5,805 nt of DNA from Pseudomonadota bacterium (GTDB lineage: Bacteria > Pseudomonadota > Gammaproteobacteria > Arenicellales > Arenicellaceae): contig JABJKL010000106.1 of NCBI GenBank assembly GCA_018660405.1, positions 1 through 5,805 on the forward strand. The letters are read 5' to 3'. Below the pieces are notes generated by a model. It did no database searches. It was given only the letters and a program-made list of their open reading frames with translations, and was not told the DNA's origin. This document shows, piece by piece, positions 5,663 to 5,805 of this stretch (positions are counted from its first letter, which is position 1; each line of letters starts with the position of its first letter). Position numbers and translations under genes: made by a program.

Positions 5663-5805
5663 AGGTTTAACGGACAGATGGTGAAAATTTTCGTGACACT
5701 GTATCCGTTTACTCTGAATAAGAGATTGGATGGCGAGAACCAGATAAATGCGGGATACTCTCGTTTAGTGATATGAAACTCAATTTGTAAACTGCAAATA
5801 TGAAA

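Noticed and set aside
5683..5692. GAAAATTTTC palindrome after the regulator
   Set aside because: A short A/T palindrome with no loop or T-tract; likely chance.
5678..5776. A 32-codon plus-strand reading frame (starts MVKIFVTLYPF) after the regulator gene
   Set aside because: No convincing ribosome binding site, no recognisable family, and this length is expected by chance.
5648..5805. Minus-strand frame open from the right edge for about 52 codons, possibly the end of a gene entering from the right
   Set aside because: The translation has no recognisable C-terminal motif, it runs into the regulator's coding end, and an open stretch of this length has a fair chance of being random.

Overview
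The window looks like chromosomal DNA from a Gram-negative bacterium, most likely a gammaproteobacterium. The reasons are an LpxL/HtrB-type lipid A acyltransferase with typical gammaproteobacterial N- and C-terminal motifs, a DUF374 acyltransferase and a moderate-to-low G+C content. Genus and species cannot be read from the sequence. Almost every gene is about fatty acyl groups: activating them, carrying them, modifying them and transferring them to lipids.

Layout, left to right. Bases 1-140 appear to be one end of an insertion sequence, probably IS3 family. It holds the first 19 codons of a transposase gene (minus strand, cut by the window edge), a good ribosome binding site and a probable terminal inverted repeat ending in CA at 139-140. 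Thirteen bases later, at 154, starts a cyclopropane-fatty-acid-synthase-like SAM methyltransferase (154-1041, plus). Converging on it, with a 22-bp gap, is a two-gene minus-strand unit: an acyl carrier protein (2895-3143, GTG start, clear Shine-Dalgarno) followed by a fatty acyl-AMP ligase (1064-2863). Divergent from the carrier protein, across 86 bp, is a DUF374 lysophospholipid-acyltransferase-like gene (3230-3904, plus). It converges, again with a 22-bp gap, on an LpxL-like acyltransferase (3927-4850, minus, TTG start). A 197-bp intergenic region (4851-5047) contains several palindromes and a strong promoter. It separates the LpxL-like gene from a divergent TetR-family regulator (5048-5662, plus). 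The last 143 bases hold no gene I can support.

How the parts may work together (inference). The ligase would activate a free fatty acid as acyl-AMP and load it on the dedicated carrier protein. LpxL-type enzymes use acyl-ACP as donor, so one or both nearby acyltransferases could place that acyl chain on lipid A or another envelope lipid. The SAM methyltransferase could methylate or cyclopropanate an unsaturated chain. The TetR regulator most likely represses itself through a perfect inverted repeat lying on its own -10 box and start codon, and may control the divergent LpxL-like gene. Only the carrier protein and ligase are clearly co-transcribed; the joint pathway rests on proximity and matching biochemistry.
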